Positions 1-6,331 of a stretch of 11,645 nt of DNA are shown piece by piece. The notes below the pieces were generated by a model, which was not told the DNA's origin, ran no database searches, and was given only the letters and a program-made list of their open reading frames with translations. The DNA lies in the NCBI GenBank assembly GCA_900321145.1, contig ONVB01000063.1, forward strand, positions 1 to 11,645, written 5' to 3'. The translations under genes were made by a program, and so were the position numbers. How positions within the stretch are numbered: the first letter of the stretch is position 1; each line of letters opens with the position of its first letter. The stretch comes from an uncultured Eubacteriales bacterium. Lineage in GTDB: Bacteria; Bacillota; Clostridia; Lachnospirales; Lachnospiraceae.

Positions 1-824
1 ACTCGATAATCATAGGAAACCTTCTGGTCCCGCTTATCGAGAGAGTAACAAGACCTACGTATTTCGGCTACGGAGCTGACAGAAAGGGCAAGGAAGACAA
101 GAAAGCAAAGGCTGACGATGACAAATCGGATAAGCCTGAGGACAGGACCGAAGAGAAAGACGAGAAGCAGAAGGCTGATATACCGGGAGTATTAAAGGCC
201 ATAACCGCTATCTGTCTTATAACATTGATAATGGGTGCTATCCTCGGAACAGTTTATAATGTGACCAAGGAGCCGATAGAGAAGGCCGAGGAGGCTGCAA
301 AGCAGGAGGCCTACAGGGAGGTCTATCCCTACGGCGGCAAGGTTATCTCGCCTACGGAGTTCGGTATGCCCGAGGATCAGTATGACAGGGTTATCGAAAG
401 CGTAAATAAGATGCTTACCATAGACGGTTCTTACGGCGATGCTCAGATAGAGGATTTCCTGTTTGTATTGTCAAGTGACAGCATGGAGTCGGGACTTCTC
501 GGGTATATAGTTACCGTGAAGAGCTCCAAGGGCTACGGCGGAGATATCAGGCTGGCCGTGGGTATGGATAAGGGCTTTACCATAAAGGGCGTAAGCTTCC
601 TGGAGCTTAATGAGACAGCAGGACTCGGAATGAAGGCTGACACGGATAAGTTCAAGCAGCAGTTTAAGGATAAGAGGGTACCGAACTTTACATTTACAAA
701 GACGGGCAGCACCTCGGATAGCGAGATAGATGCCATATCCGGTGCGACCATAACTACTACGGCTGTGACAAATATGGTAAATGCGGCTATAACAGCGGCA
801 TTTATAGTGGGAGGTGGAGACTGA
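1..824 (+). CDS. rnfD-rnfG: RnfD-RnfG fusion of the Rnf electron transport complex, 5' partial
   Basis: One open frame runs from the window edge (first full codon at 3) to TGA at 822-824, giving 273 visible residues. Residues 1-25 match the end of RnfD: the last membrane helix followed by a TRP-type ending, seen here as IERVTRPTYFGYG. About 34 very charged residues follow (26 of 34 are K, R, D or E). Then comes the N-terminal membrane helix of RnfG (codons from about 189 to 260) and its extracellular FMN-binding domain. The motif DAISGAT at 729-749 is the ApbE flavinylation site; the Thr at 747-749 should carry covalent FMN. No stop, and no ATG, GTG or TTG in this frame, occurs before TTG 225 and ATG 231. 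Both of those lie inside the RnfG helix and would cut it, so a separate rnfG start is unlikely. RnfD normally holds a second covalent FMN, but that part is outside the window. Family assignment is firm; the fusion is read directly but its upstream part is unseen. Confidence 0.85.
   Translation, partial: SIIIGNLLVPLIERVTRPTYFGYGADRKGKEDKKAKADDDKSDKPEDRTEEKDEKQKADIPGVLKAITAICLITLIMGAILGTVYNVTKEPIEKAEEAAKQEAYREVYPYGGKVISPTEFGMPEDQYDRVIESVNKMLTIDGSYGDAQIEDFLFVLSSDSMESGLLGYIVTVKSSKGYGGDIRLAVGMDKGFTIKGVSFLELNETAGLGMKADTDKFKQQFKDKRVPNFTFTKTGSTSDSEIDAISGATITTTAVTNMVNAAITAAFIVGGGD
189..824 (+). other. rnfG: RnfG moiety of the fusion: membrane anchor plus FMN-binding domain
   Basis: This is the part of the fusion that corresponds to a normal stand-alone RnfG. 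It starts with a hydrophobic helix (VLKAITAICLITLIMGAIL), continues with the TKEPIEKA segment typical just after the RnfG anchor, and ends with the FMN domain carrying SGAT at 738-749. In known Rnf and Nqr complexes this domain faces outward and passes electrons between flavins. It would be annotated as a separate gene only if translation started at TTG 225 or ATG 231. No convincing ribosome binding site precedes either one, and both would remove half the helix. Confidence 0.7.
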
Positions 825-1666
825 TGAGTAAGAATGTATGCGCAGAGCGCCTGAAAAACGGCATTGTTACGGAAAATCCAACCTTCGTGCAGATGCTTGG
901 TATGTGCCCAACACTTGCAGTCACAACCTCTGCCATAAACGGAGTGGGCATGGGACTTACCACCATGGTGATCCTTACCCTGAGCAACTTTATGATATCT
1001 CTTTTGAGAAAGCTGATCCCGGATAAGGTGAGGATACCGGCGTATATAGTTGTTATCGCCTCCTTTGTTACGGTTGTTCAGTTTGCGCTTCAGGCTTACC
1101 TTCCCGAGCTGAACAAGAGTCTTGGGCTCTACATACCGCTTATAGTGGTGAACTGTATCATACTCGGGCGTGCCGAGGCCTACGCGTCAAAGAACAAGCC
1201 GCTTCCGTCGGTCATGGACGGTATAGGCATGGGACTCGGCTTTACCATAGGTCTTACGGTTATGGGCTGTATAAGAGAGATACTCGGGGCGGGAAGCATA
1301 TTCGGATATCCATTCTTAGAGAATCTCAACAATTATATGGATGAGCATGCATCGGCGGGAGTGAAGGATTTCCTTGCTTCACAGGGACTCTTTGAACCGG
1401 TGGGGATATTTGTCTTTGCACCGGGAGCATTTATAGTGCTTGCCTTTGTGGTTGCGTTTATAAACCATAGAAATATAAAGAAGGCTGCAAAGACCGGCGG
1501 ACAGGCAAAGCTTCTTGAGATACATGACTGCGCAAGCTGTGAGCTTGACTGTGCAAAGCGCGTTGAGCCTGCAAAATCGGCCGATAAGATACCTACAATA
1601 CCGACTTCAATGCAGGCGATGAATGACGAGCTCGACAGGATGGAAAGTGAGGTGAAGGAAGGATGA
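824..1666 (+). CDS. rnfE: Rnf complex subunit E with an extended cysteine-containing C-terminal tail
   Basis: Polytopic membrane subunit, 280 residues, of the ferredoxin:NAD+ oxidoreductase. Its ATG shares one base with the upstream stop (TGATG at 822-826), and GGGAGG at 809-814 is the ribosome binding site. C28 (in GMCPTLAV) and C111 (in VVNCIILGRAEAYA) are the conserved intramembrane cysteines. In Nqr/Rnf structures these and the matching pair in the sister subunit hold a [2Fe-2S] cluster in the membrane. The usual family core ends around residue 216 after the last helix. Here about 64 more hydrophilic residues follow, containing C236, C239 and C243 (DCASCELDC). This makes the protein longer than the roughly 200-230 residues I expect for RnfE. 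Function of the tail is unknown. The 3' end overlaps rnfA by four bases, indicating translational coupling. Confidence 0.95.
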   Translation: MSKNVCAERLKNGIVTENPTFVQMLGMCPTLAVTTSAINGVGMGLTTMVILTLSNFMISLLRKLIPDKVRIPAYIVVIASFVTVVQFALQAYLPELNKSLGLYIPLIVVNCIILGRAEAYASKNKPLPSVMDGIGMGLGFTIGLTVMGCIREILGAGSIFGYPFLENLNNYMDEHASAGVKDFLASQGLFEPVGIFVFAPGAFIVLAFVVAFINHRNIKKAAKTGGQAKLLEIHDCASCELDCAKRVEPAKSADKIPTIPTSMQAMNDELDRMESEVKEG

Positions 1667-2241
1667 ATATAGTACTTATCATGATTTCGGCTTCGCTTAT
1701 CAACAATGTTATCCTGAGCCAGTTCCTCGGTATATGTCCCTTCCTCGGCGTGTCGAAGAAGGTTTCGACTGCAGCGGGCATGGGCGGTGCGGTTATATTT
1801 GTCATGACTATCGCGTCGGCGGTCACAAGCGTGGTTTACTACTATGTCCTTGTCCCGCTTAACCTTGATTATTTAAATACCATAGTGTTTATCTTAGTCA
1901 TCGCGGCGCTTGTCCAGTTCGTGGAGATGTTTCTTAAGAAGGCGATGCCGGGACTTTACAGTGCGCTCGGTGTATACCTTCCGCTTATCACGACAAACTG
2001 CGCGGTGCTTGGTATAGCCATCAAAAATGTTCAGGACGGGCTGAACATACTTGAGTCGGTCATAAACGGCATGTTCTCGGCTGTAGGATTTGCCATAGCC
2101 ATAATCATCATGGCGGGCATAAGGGAGAAGATAGAAAACAACGACCAGATCCCGGAGAGCTTTAAGGGAGCGCCCATAGTGCTCCTCACTGCGGGCCTGA
2201 TGTCGATAGCTTTCATGGGCCTTCAGGGGCTTATAAGATAA
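1663..2241 (+). CDS. rnfA: Rnf complex subunit A, membrane [2Fe-2S] subunit
   Basis: A 192-residue integral membrane protein, the usual RnfA size, with about six hydrophobic helices. It is the inverted-topology partner of RnfE. C25 (in QFLGICPFLGVS) and C113 (in TTNCAVLGIA) are the two cysteines that complete the shared intramembrane [2Fe-2S] site, which carries electrons across the membrane. The ATG at 1663 overlaps the rnfE stop as ATGA and is preceded by a purine-rich GAAGGAAGG. Nothing is missing compared with the family. The gene lies between rnfE and rnfB, the order usual for clostridial rnf operons. Confidence 0.97.
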   Translation: MNIVLIMISASLINNVILSQFLGICPFLGVSKKVSTAAGMGGAVIFVMTIASAVTSVVYYYVLVPLNLDYLNTIVFILVIAALVQFVEMFLKKAMPGLYSALGVYLPLITTNCAVLGIAIKNVQDGLNILESVINGMFSAVGFAIAIIIMAGIREKIENNDQIPESFKGAPIVLLTAGLMSIAFMGLQGLIR

Positions 2242-2250
2242 GGGGGGGAG
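2242..2250 (+). promoter_or_regulatory. rnfB ribosome binding site containing a seven-G run
   Basis: GGGGGGGAG directly follows the rnfA stop codon (2239-2241) and ends five bases before the rnfB ATG. It is an unusually G-rich Shine-Dalgarno sequence. A change in the length of the G run would alter its fit and spacing, but nothing in one sequence shows that it varies. Confidence 0.6.
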
Positions 2251-2255
2251 CGGAT

Positions 2256-3119
2256 ATGGATGTTCAGTCAATCATAATAGCCGCTGCCATAGTAGGAGCG
2301 GTCGGTCTTTTCGCGGGACTGCTTCTTGGTATAGCAAGCGAGAAGTTCAAGGTAAAGGTAAATGAAACGGAAGTAAAGGTTAGGGAGTGCCTGCCGGGGA
2401 ATAACTGCGGAGCCTGCGGGTTCCCGGGCTGTGACGGGCTTGCGGCTGCGATAGCTAAGGGCGAGGCTGCACCGGGCAGCTGTCCGGTGGGTGGTGCGCC
2501 GGTAGAGGCTAAGATCAAGAGTGTGCTTGATGAGGCTGCCGGAGCTTCGGAAGATAAGCCGGCGGATACAAACGACGGTTCTTCGGAGGAAGAAAAAAAG
2601 CCTGCACAGGTAAAGGTGGCACATGTGCGATGCAGAGGAACCTGCGATAAGGCAAAGGATGCTTATGAGTACGTGGGACCGGCTGACTGCCGTATAGCTT
2701 CGAACTCTCCGGGTGGCGGACCTAAGGCCTGTGCCAACGGCTGCCTGGGTATGGGATCGTGCGTAAAGGCATGTCAGTTCGGAGCGATAAAGATAGTAAA
2801 CGGTGTTGCTGTTATAGACAGAGATAAGTGCAAGTCCTGTACAAAGTGTGTGGCTGCATGTCCGAGGGGCATTATAGAGATGGTACCGTATGATGCTGCG
2901 GGCGAAGGGGCTACGGCGCTGGTTGAGTGCAGCTCGAGAGACTTCGGTAAGGATGTCAAGGCAGTATGCGCGGTAGGCTGTATAGGCTGCGGAATGTGCG
3001 CAAGAAGCTGTCCGACGGGTGCGATCACCGTTGAGAACAATATAGCTCATGTGGATTATGAGAAGTGTGTGGGGTGTGGGGCATGTAAGGCAAAGTGCCC
3101 GGTGAAGGTTATAGTGTAA
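2256..3119 (+). CDS. rnfB: Rnf complex subunit B, polyferredoxin electron entry subunit
   Basis: A 287-residue protein anchored by an N-terminal helix (about 5-27), with the rest expected in the cytoplasm, where RnfB exchanges electrons with ferredoxin. The first Fe-S domain has C45, C51, C54, C59 and C76 (NNCGACGFPGC). A variable acidic linker spans about 92-118. It is followed by cysteine-rich segments with classic CxxCxxC motifs at C192/195/198/202, C242/245/248/252 and C271/274/277/281, plus C159/163/169/173 and additional cysteines at C126, C130 and C145. Several [4Fe-4S] clusters are therefore expected. The ATG lies five bases after a GGGGGGGAG ribosome binding site that includes a run of seven G (2242-2248). 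The linker contains an A_AAA_AAG heptamer in frame at 2594-2600. It is the last rnf gene, and no terminator is visible before the next gene. Confidence 0.97.
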   Translation: MDVQSIIIAAAIVGAVGLFAGLLLGIASEKFKVKVNETEVKVRECLPGNNCGACGFPGCDGLAAAIAKGEAAPGSCPVGGAPVEAKIKSVLDEAAGASEDKPADTNDGSSEEEKKPAQVKVAHVRCRGTCDKAKDAYEYVGPADCRIASNSPGGGPKACANGCLGMGSCVKACQFGAIKIVNGVAVIDRDKCKSCTKCVAACPRGIIEMVPYDAAGEGATALVECSSRDFGKDVKAVCAVGCIGCGMCARSCPTGAITVENNIAHVDYEKCVGCGACKAKCPVKVIV

Positions 3120-3155
3120 AGGATTCTAAAAAGGCACAAAAGAAAACTATTGACA

Positions 3156-3161
3156 AAGGAG
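3156..3161 (+). promoter_or_regulatory. Ribosome binding site that fixes the degV-family start
   Basis: AAGGAG lies 11 bases before ATG 3173 and 14 before the second ATG at 3176. It supports starting the protein here and not at the in-frame GTG at 3095 inside rnfB. Confidence 0.6.
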
Positions 3162-3172
3162 TATACGGGGTT

Positions 3173-4048
3173 ATGATGACAAGAGATTATGTGATAATTA
3201 CGGATTCTACAAACGATCTTCCCGAGGAGGTTGTTAACAGGGAATTTGTAGACATCATTCCGTTCATCTACGAGCTTGACGGAGTGGTTTACGGAAAGGA
3301 AAAGAAGATCAGTCCCGAGGACTACTACGAGGGTATGAGGCAGGGCAAGGATACCAAGACGGCCGCTGCGAACATTGAGGAGATCAAGGAGCATATGACT
3401 AAGGCGTTAGACAGCGGAAGAGATGTGCTTTTCTTCTGCCTGTCTTCGGGAATAAGCAGTACTCTTCAGAATGCTTATATCGCAAGGGACGACCTCGCCG
3501 AGGATTACCCCGAGGCAAAGATTTGTGTCTTTGATTCGCTGTGCGCATCGGGCGGGCATGGACTTCTGCTCTGGTATGCCATCAAGTACTATGAAGAGGG
3601 ACTTGACGCCGAGGCATCGATGAAGAAACTCGAAGAGACAAGAAAGCATATCATACATAAGTTTACGGTGGATGATCTTCACTACCTTCAGCGTGGAGGA
3701 AGGATATCCAAGGCAAGTGCCGTAGTCGGGACCATGATCAACATCAAGCCGCTGCTCCATGTGGATGATGAGGGCTTCTTAAAGGCTGAAAGCAAGGTGC
3801 GAGGGCGTAAGAAAGCGCTTGCTTCGCTTGTGGATGCCATGGAGGCAAGCTTAGGCAGTCAGAAGGACAAGCAGGAATATATGGTCATCTGTCACAGTGA
3901 CTGTATAGATGATGCCAATTATGTAGCAGATCTTATGAGGGAGCGTTTCCACCCGAAGGAGATAGGTATGCATATGATGACACCAACCATAGGAGCACAT
4001 ACCGGCCCGGGAACCATGGCTATATTCGGTACCGGAGATAAGAGATAG
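3173..4048 (+). CDS. DegV family fatty-acid-binding protein
   Basis: A 291-residue cytoplasmic protein of the DegV/FakB family. These proteins bind a fatty acid; the FakB members present it to the kinase FakA for phosphorylation. Visible family marks are the N-terminal VIITDSTNDLP (7-17), SSGISSTLQNA (91-101), DSLCASGGHG (121-130), HYLQRGGRISK (170-180) and the C-terminal GAHTGPGTMAIF (274-285). The length is typical. I chose ATG 3173 because AAGGAG at 3156-3161 sits 11 bases upstream and DegV proteins begin shortly before the TDS motif. The frame is open back to a GTG at 3095 inside rnfB, but that has no family counterpart. The gap to rnfB is 53 bases and to nrdR 13 bases. No fakA is present here, and DegV paralogues are many, so the lipid bound and the partner are unknown. 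Confidence 0.93.
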   Translation: MMTRDYVIITDSTNDLPEEVVNREFVDIIPFIYELDGVVYGKEKKISPEDYYEGMRQGKDTKTAAANIEEIKEHMTKALDSGRDVLFFCLSSGISSTLQNAYIARDDLAEDYPEAKICVFDSLCASGGHGLLLWYAIKYYEEGLDAEASMKKLEETRKHIIHKFTVDDLHYLQRGGRISKASAVVGTMINIKPLLHVDDEGFLKAESKVRGRKKALASLVDAMEASLGSQKDKQEYMVICHSDCIDDANYVADLMRERFHPKEIGMHMMTPTIGAHTGPGTMAIFGTGDKR

Positions 4049-4061
4049 AGGAGAAAAGCAA

Positions 4062-4514
4062 ATGAAGTGTCCGTATTGCGGAGATGACAACACCAGAGTA
4101 ATTGATTCGAGACCTGCGGATGACAACGAGGCTATCAGACGACGCAGACAGTGTGACGAGTGCGGAAAGAGGTTCACGACCTATGAGAAGGTGGAGACCA
4201 TACCTCTTATTGTCATAAAGAAGGATAAGAACAGGGAAAGCTACGACCGCTCAAAGATCGAATCGGGAGTGGTGAAATCCTGTCATAAGAGACCGGTGTC
4301 GGTGAACCAGATAGAGACCTGCGTGGATGAGATAGAAAACAGGATATTTAACCTTGAGCTCAAAGAGATAGAATCGAGCAAGATAGGAGAGATAGTGATG
4401 GATGAGATAGTCAAGCTCGATCAGGTTGCCTACGTCAGGTTTGCATCCGTATACAGGGAATTCAAGGATGTAAATACATTTATGGAAGAGCTTAAGAAGC
4501 TCCTTGATAAGTAA
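4062..4514 (+). CDS. nrdR: Transcriptional repressor NrdR
   Basis: A 150-residue protein matching NrdR along its whole length. The N-terminus is a zinc ribbon with C3, C6, C31 and C34 (MKCPYCG and CDECGKRFTTYE), followed by an arginine-rich stretch (RRRR, 26-29) that helps bind DNA. The rest, about 49-139, is the ATP-cone domain that senses ATP and dATP, beginning VIKKDKNRESYDRSKI. NrdR represses ribonucleotide reductase genes by binding paired NrdR boxes. No reductase gene lies in the window, so it acts in trans here. AGGAGA at 4049-4054, directly after the degV-family stop, is the ribosome binding site, and the 13-base gap suggests cotranscription. Length and all key residues are normal. 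Confidence 0.97.
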   Translation: MKCPYCGDDNTRVIDSRPADDNEAIRRRRQCDECGKRFTTYEKVETIPLIVIKKDKNRESYDRSKIESGVVKSCHKRPVSVNQIETCVDEIENRIFNLELKEIESSKIGEIVMDEIVKLDQVAYVRFASVYREFKDVNTFMEELKKLLDK

Positions 4515-4525
4515 TAGCTTGTGAA

Positions 4526-5149
4526 ATGAGTGAAAGTATAATAATCTTAAAAAAAGGCGGAACCGGCGAGATCGTAGAGAAGAAATCACGGTTCATAGCC
4601 GCTATAGAGCCGGTGACAAGCGAAGAGGAGGCCTATGCCTTCATAGAGCGGATCAAAAAGAAGCACTATGATGCGAGGCATAACTGCTTCGCTTTTTCCG
4701 TGGGTACGGGCAGGAATCCCCTTCAGCGCTTCTCCGATGACGGTGAGCCTCAGGGAACGGCCGGAAAGCCTATCTTGGAGATCATCAACGGAGGGGATAT
4801 CCATAATATATGCATAGTGGTGACGCGTTACTTCGGAGGAACTCTTCTCGGAACAGGCGGGCTGGTGCGCGCATACTCGGACGCTTCCAAAGAAGGACTC
4901 AAAAACTGTGAGCTTAAAAAGCTACAGCCCGTGTACCCGGCTGAGGTTGAGATCGATTATACCGATGTGGGAAAGATACAGCATCTTCTTGCGGGACTTG
5001 AGATAGAGATAGTTGATTCGGTTTATGCGCAGAAGGTGACCTTCAGTCTGCTCGTCCCCGTGGAGAAGAAGGACATGGTCGAAAAGCAGATCACGGAGGC
5101 AACAGCCGCCCGTGCCGAGATGCTATTTGAGGATGAGATACTTGCATAG
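4526..5149 (+). CDS. YigZ / IMPACT family protein
   Basis: A 207-residue protein of the YigZ (UPF0029/IMPACT) family. The N-terminal domain shows KKSRFIA (19-25), DARHNCFAF (49-57), RFSDDGEPQGTAGKPIL (68-84), VVTRYFGGTLLGTGGL (98-113) and VRAYSDA (114-120). Together these are the family's hallmark. The remainder, about 135-200, fits the small C-terminal DUF1949 domain. In eukaryotes IMPACT relates to control of the Gcn2 translation-stress kinase. In bacteria the role is not settled, so no specific function is assigned. The gene starts 11 bases after nrdR; there is no clear Shine-Dalgarno sequence, so it may depend on translational coupling. The frame contains a run of seven A near the start (4549-4555). 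Confidence 0.93.
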   Translation: MSESIIILKKGGTGEIVEKKSRFIAAIEPVTSEEEAYAFIERIKKKHYDARHNCFAFSVGTGRNPLQRFSDDGEPQGTAGKPILEIINGGDIHNICIVVTRYFGGTLLGTGGLVRAYSDASKEGLKNCELKKLQPVYPAEVEIDYTDVGKIQHLLAGLEIEIVDSVYAQKVTFSLLVPVEKKDMVEKQITEATAARAEMLFEDEILA

Positions 5150-5238
5150 TTTTGTGAGTGCGGCCGCATGGGGCGGGATATATAGAGAGGAAATCCTGTC
5201 TGCTTAAAGTATACACTGTCAAAGTTGTGAAAAAACTC

Positions 5239-5267
5239 TTGTAAATAGCCGAATAACGGAGTAGAAT
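5239..5267 (+). promoter_or_regulatory. Candidate sigma-A promoter for the CaCA transporter gene
   Basis: TTGTAA (5239-5244), a 17-base spacer and TAGAAT (5262-5267) match the vegetative consensus at 4 and 5 of 6 positions. It lies about 50 bases before the ATG at 5316, in the 166-base gap after the yigZ-type gene. The gap otherwise holds only a ten-base palindrome, TGCGGCCGCA, at 5159-5168, without a T-run. I see no terminator for the upstream genes. Confidence 0.5.
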
Positions 5268-5315
5268 ACAGAACTTGTATTGAGTTTGTTTAAAAACACC
5301 ATTTGGAGGGAAAAA

Positions 5316-6299
5316 ATGTCTACTGTATTAAACTTTTTGCTGCTCGTCGTGGGCTTTGTGGCTCTTATTAAGGGAGCGGATATGTTCGTGGACGGCAGTG
5401 CCGCACTGGCTAAGAATTTCCGTGTTCCGGGCGTTATAATCGGACTTACCGTGGTTGCCATGGGTACCTCTGCGCCGGAGCTTGCGGTCAGTGTATCTGC
5501 GGCCGTAAAGGGCTCGAATGCGATTGCCATAAGCAACGTAGTCGGCTCAAATCTCTTTAATATGCTTGTGGTTCTCGGTGTGTGCGCGATGATCTCGACG
5601 GTACCTGTGGATGATGCCATAATCAAGAGAGATTTTCCGTTTAATATAGTGATAAGCATATTGATGTTCCTGTTCCCGGCTTTACCGCTGATCACTTCGG
5701 GAAAGCTTTTCTCGACACCTATGGATACGGAGGATGCGGGTAAACTCAGTCGTGTGGCAGGTATAGTATTCCTTGTTTTCTTCGTGGGATATATTGCATT
5801 TCTTATATACAACGCCATGAAGAACAAGACCGGAGAAGAGGAAGATATAAAGACCATGCCGTACTGGAAGTGTGCGGTCTTTATCCTGGTCGGTGTAGGA
5901 TGTATAGTAGCCGGCGGTCAGCTGGTAGTCGAAAATGCGAAAGCCATAGCCAGAACCTTCGGCATGTCGGAGACACTTATCGGCCTTACGATCATTGCTT
6001 TCGGTACATCACTTCCTGAACTTGTAACCTCGGTCGTTGCCGCAAAGAAGGGCGAGAACGGGCTTGCGGTCGGAAATGTGGTCGGTTCGAATATATTTAA
6101 CATCCTGCTCATTTTAGGTGTGTCGGCAACTATCAGTCCGATCACGGTAAATATGGCTTCGATCTTTGATATGGGACTTCTTGTGATATTTACCATAATC
6201 ACCTATGTGATCTGCTTTAACAAAAAAGTTACCAGAGCCGAGGGTGCGGTCATGGTACTTGCTTACATCGCAGAGGTTGTATTTGCGGCCATGAGGTAG
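5316..6299 (+). CDS. Na+/Ca2+ exchanger (CaCA superfamily, YrbG-like)
   Basis: A 327-residue membrane protein with about ten helices arranged as two inverted halves. The paired alpha repeats are plain: GLTVVAMGTSAPEL (43-56) with SNVVGSNLFN (73-82), and GLTIIAFGTSLPEL (223-236) with GNVVGSNIFN (253-262). E55 and E235 in the GTSxPE motifs correspond to the central ion-binding acids of the family, and the asparagines of the GSN motifs line the same site. A charged cytoplasmic loop (about 168-183, NKTGEEEDIKT) separates the halves. Family members exchange Ca2+ for Na+ (or H+, K+); the ion pair cannot be set from sequence. I chose ATG 5316 because GGAGGG at 5305-5310 precedes it; an in-frame TTG at 5280 has no binding site. 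The gene converges on the ABC cluster with only 32 bases between stops. Confidence 0.94.
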   Translation: MSTVLNFLLLVVGFVALIKGADMFVDGSAALAKNFRVPGVIIGLTVVAMGTSAPELAVSVSAAVKGSNAIAISNVVGSNLFNMLVVLGVCAMISTVPVDDAIIKRDFPFNIVISILMFLFPALPLITSGKLFSTPMDTEDAGKLSRVAGIVFLVFFVGYIAFLIYNAMKNKTGEEEDIKTMPYWKCAVFILVGVGCIVAGGQLVVENAKAIARTFGMSETLIGLTIIAFGTSLPELVTSVVAAKKGENGLAVGNVVGSNIFNILLILGVSATISPITVNMASIFDMGLLVIFTIITYVICFNKKVTRAEGAVMVLAYIAEVVFAAMR

Positions 6300-6331
6300 T
6301 GTGCATACAGGATGCGATAATATATGAGGCT

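Noticed and set aside
2268..3050. Long minus-strand open frame of 260 codons opposite rnfB
   Set aside because: It mirrors the cysteine codons of rnfB, is full of Arg, Ser and Tyr and resembles no family; rnfB is unmistakable.
3095..3172. GTG start extending the DegV-family protein into rnfB
   Set aside because: The extra 26 residues have no family match and the binding site at 3156-3161 fits ATG 3173.
4549..4555. Seven-A run near the start of the yigZ-type gene as a frameshift or phase-variation site
   Set aside because: It has no downstream structure or alternative product; A-rich lysine codons are enough to explain it.
5159..5168. TGCGGCCGCA palindrome as a terminator after the yigZ-type gene
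   Set aside because: It has no loop and no following T-run.
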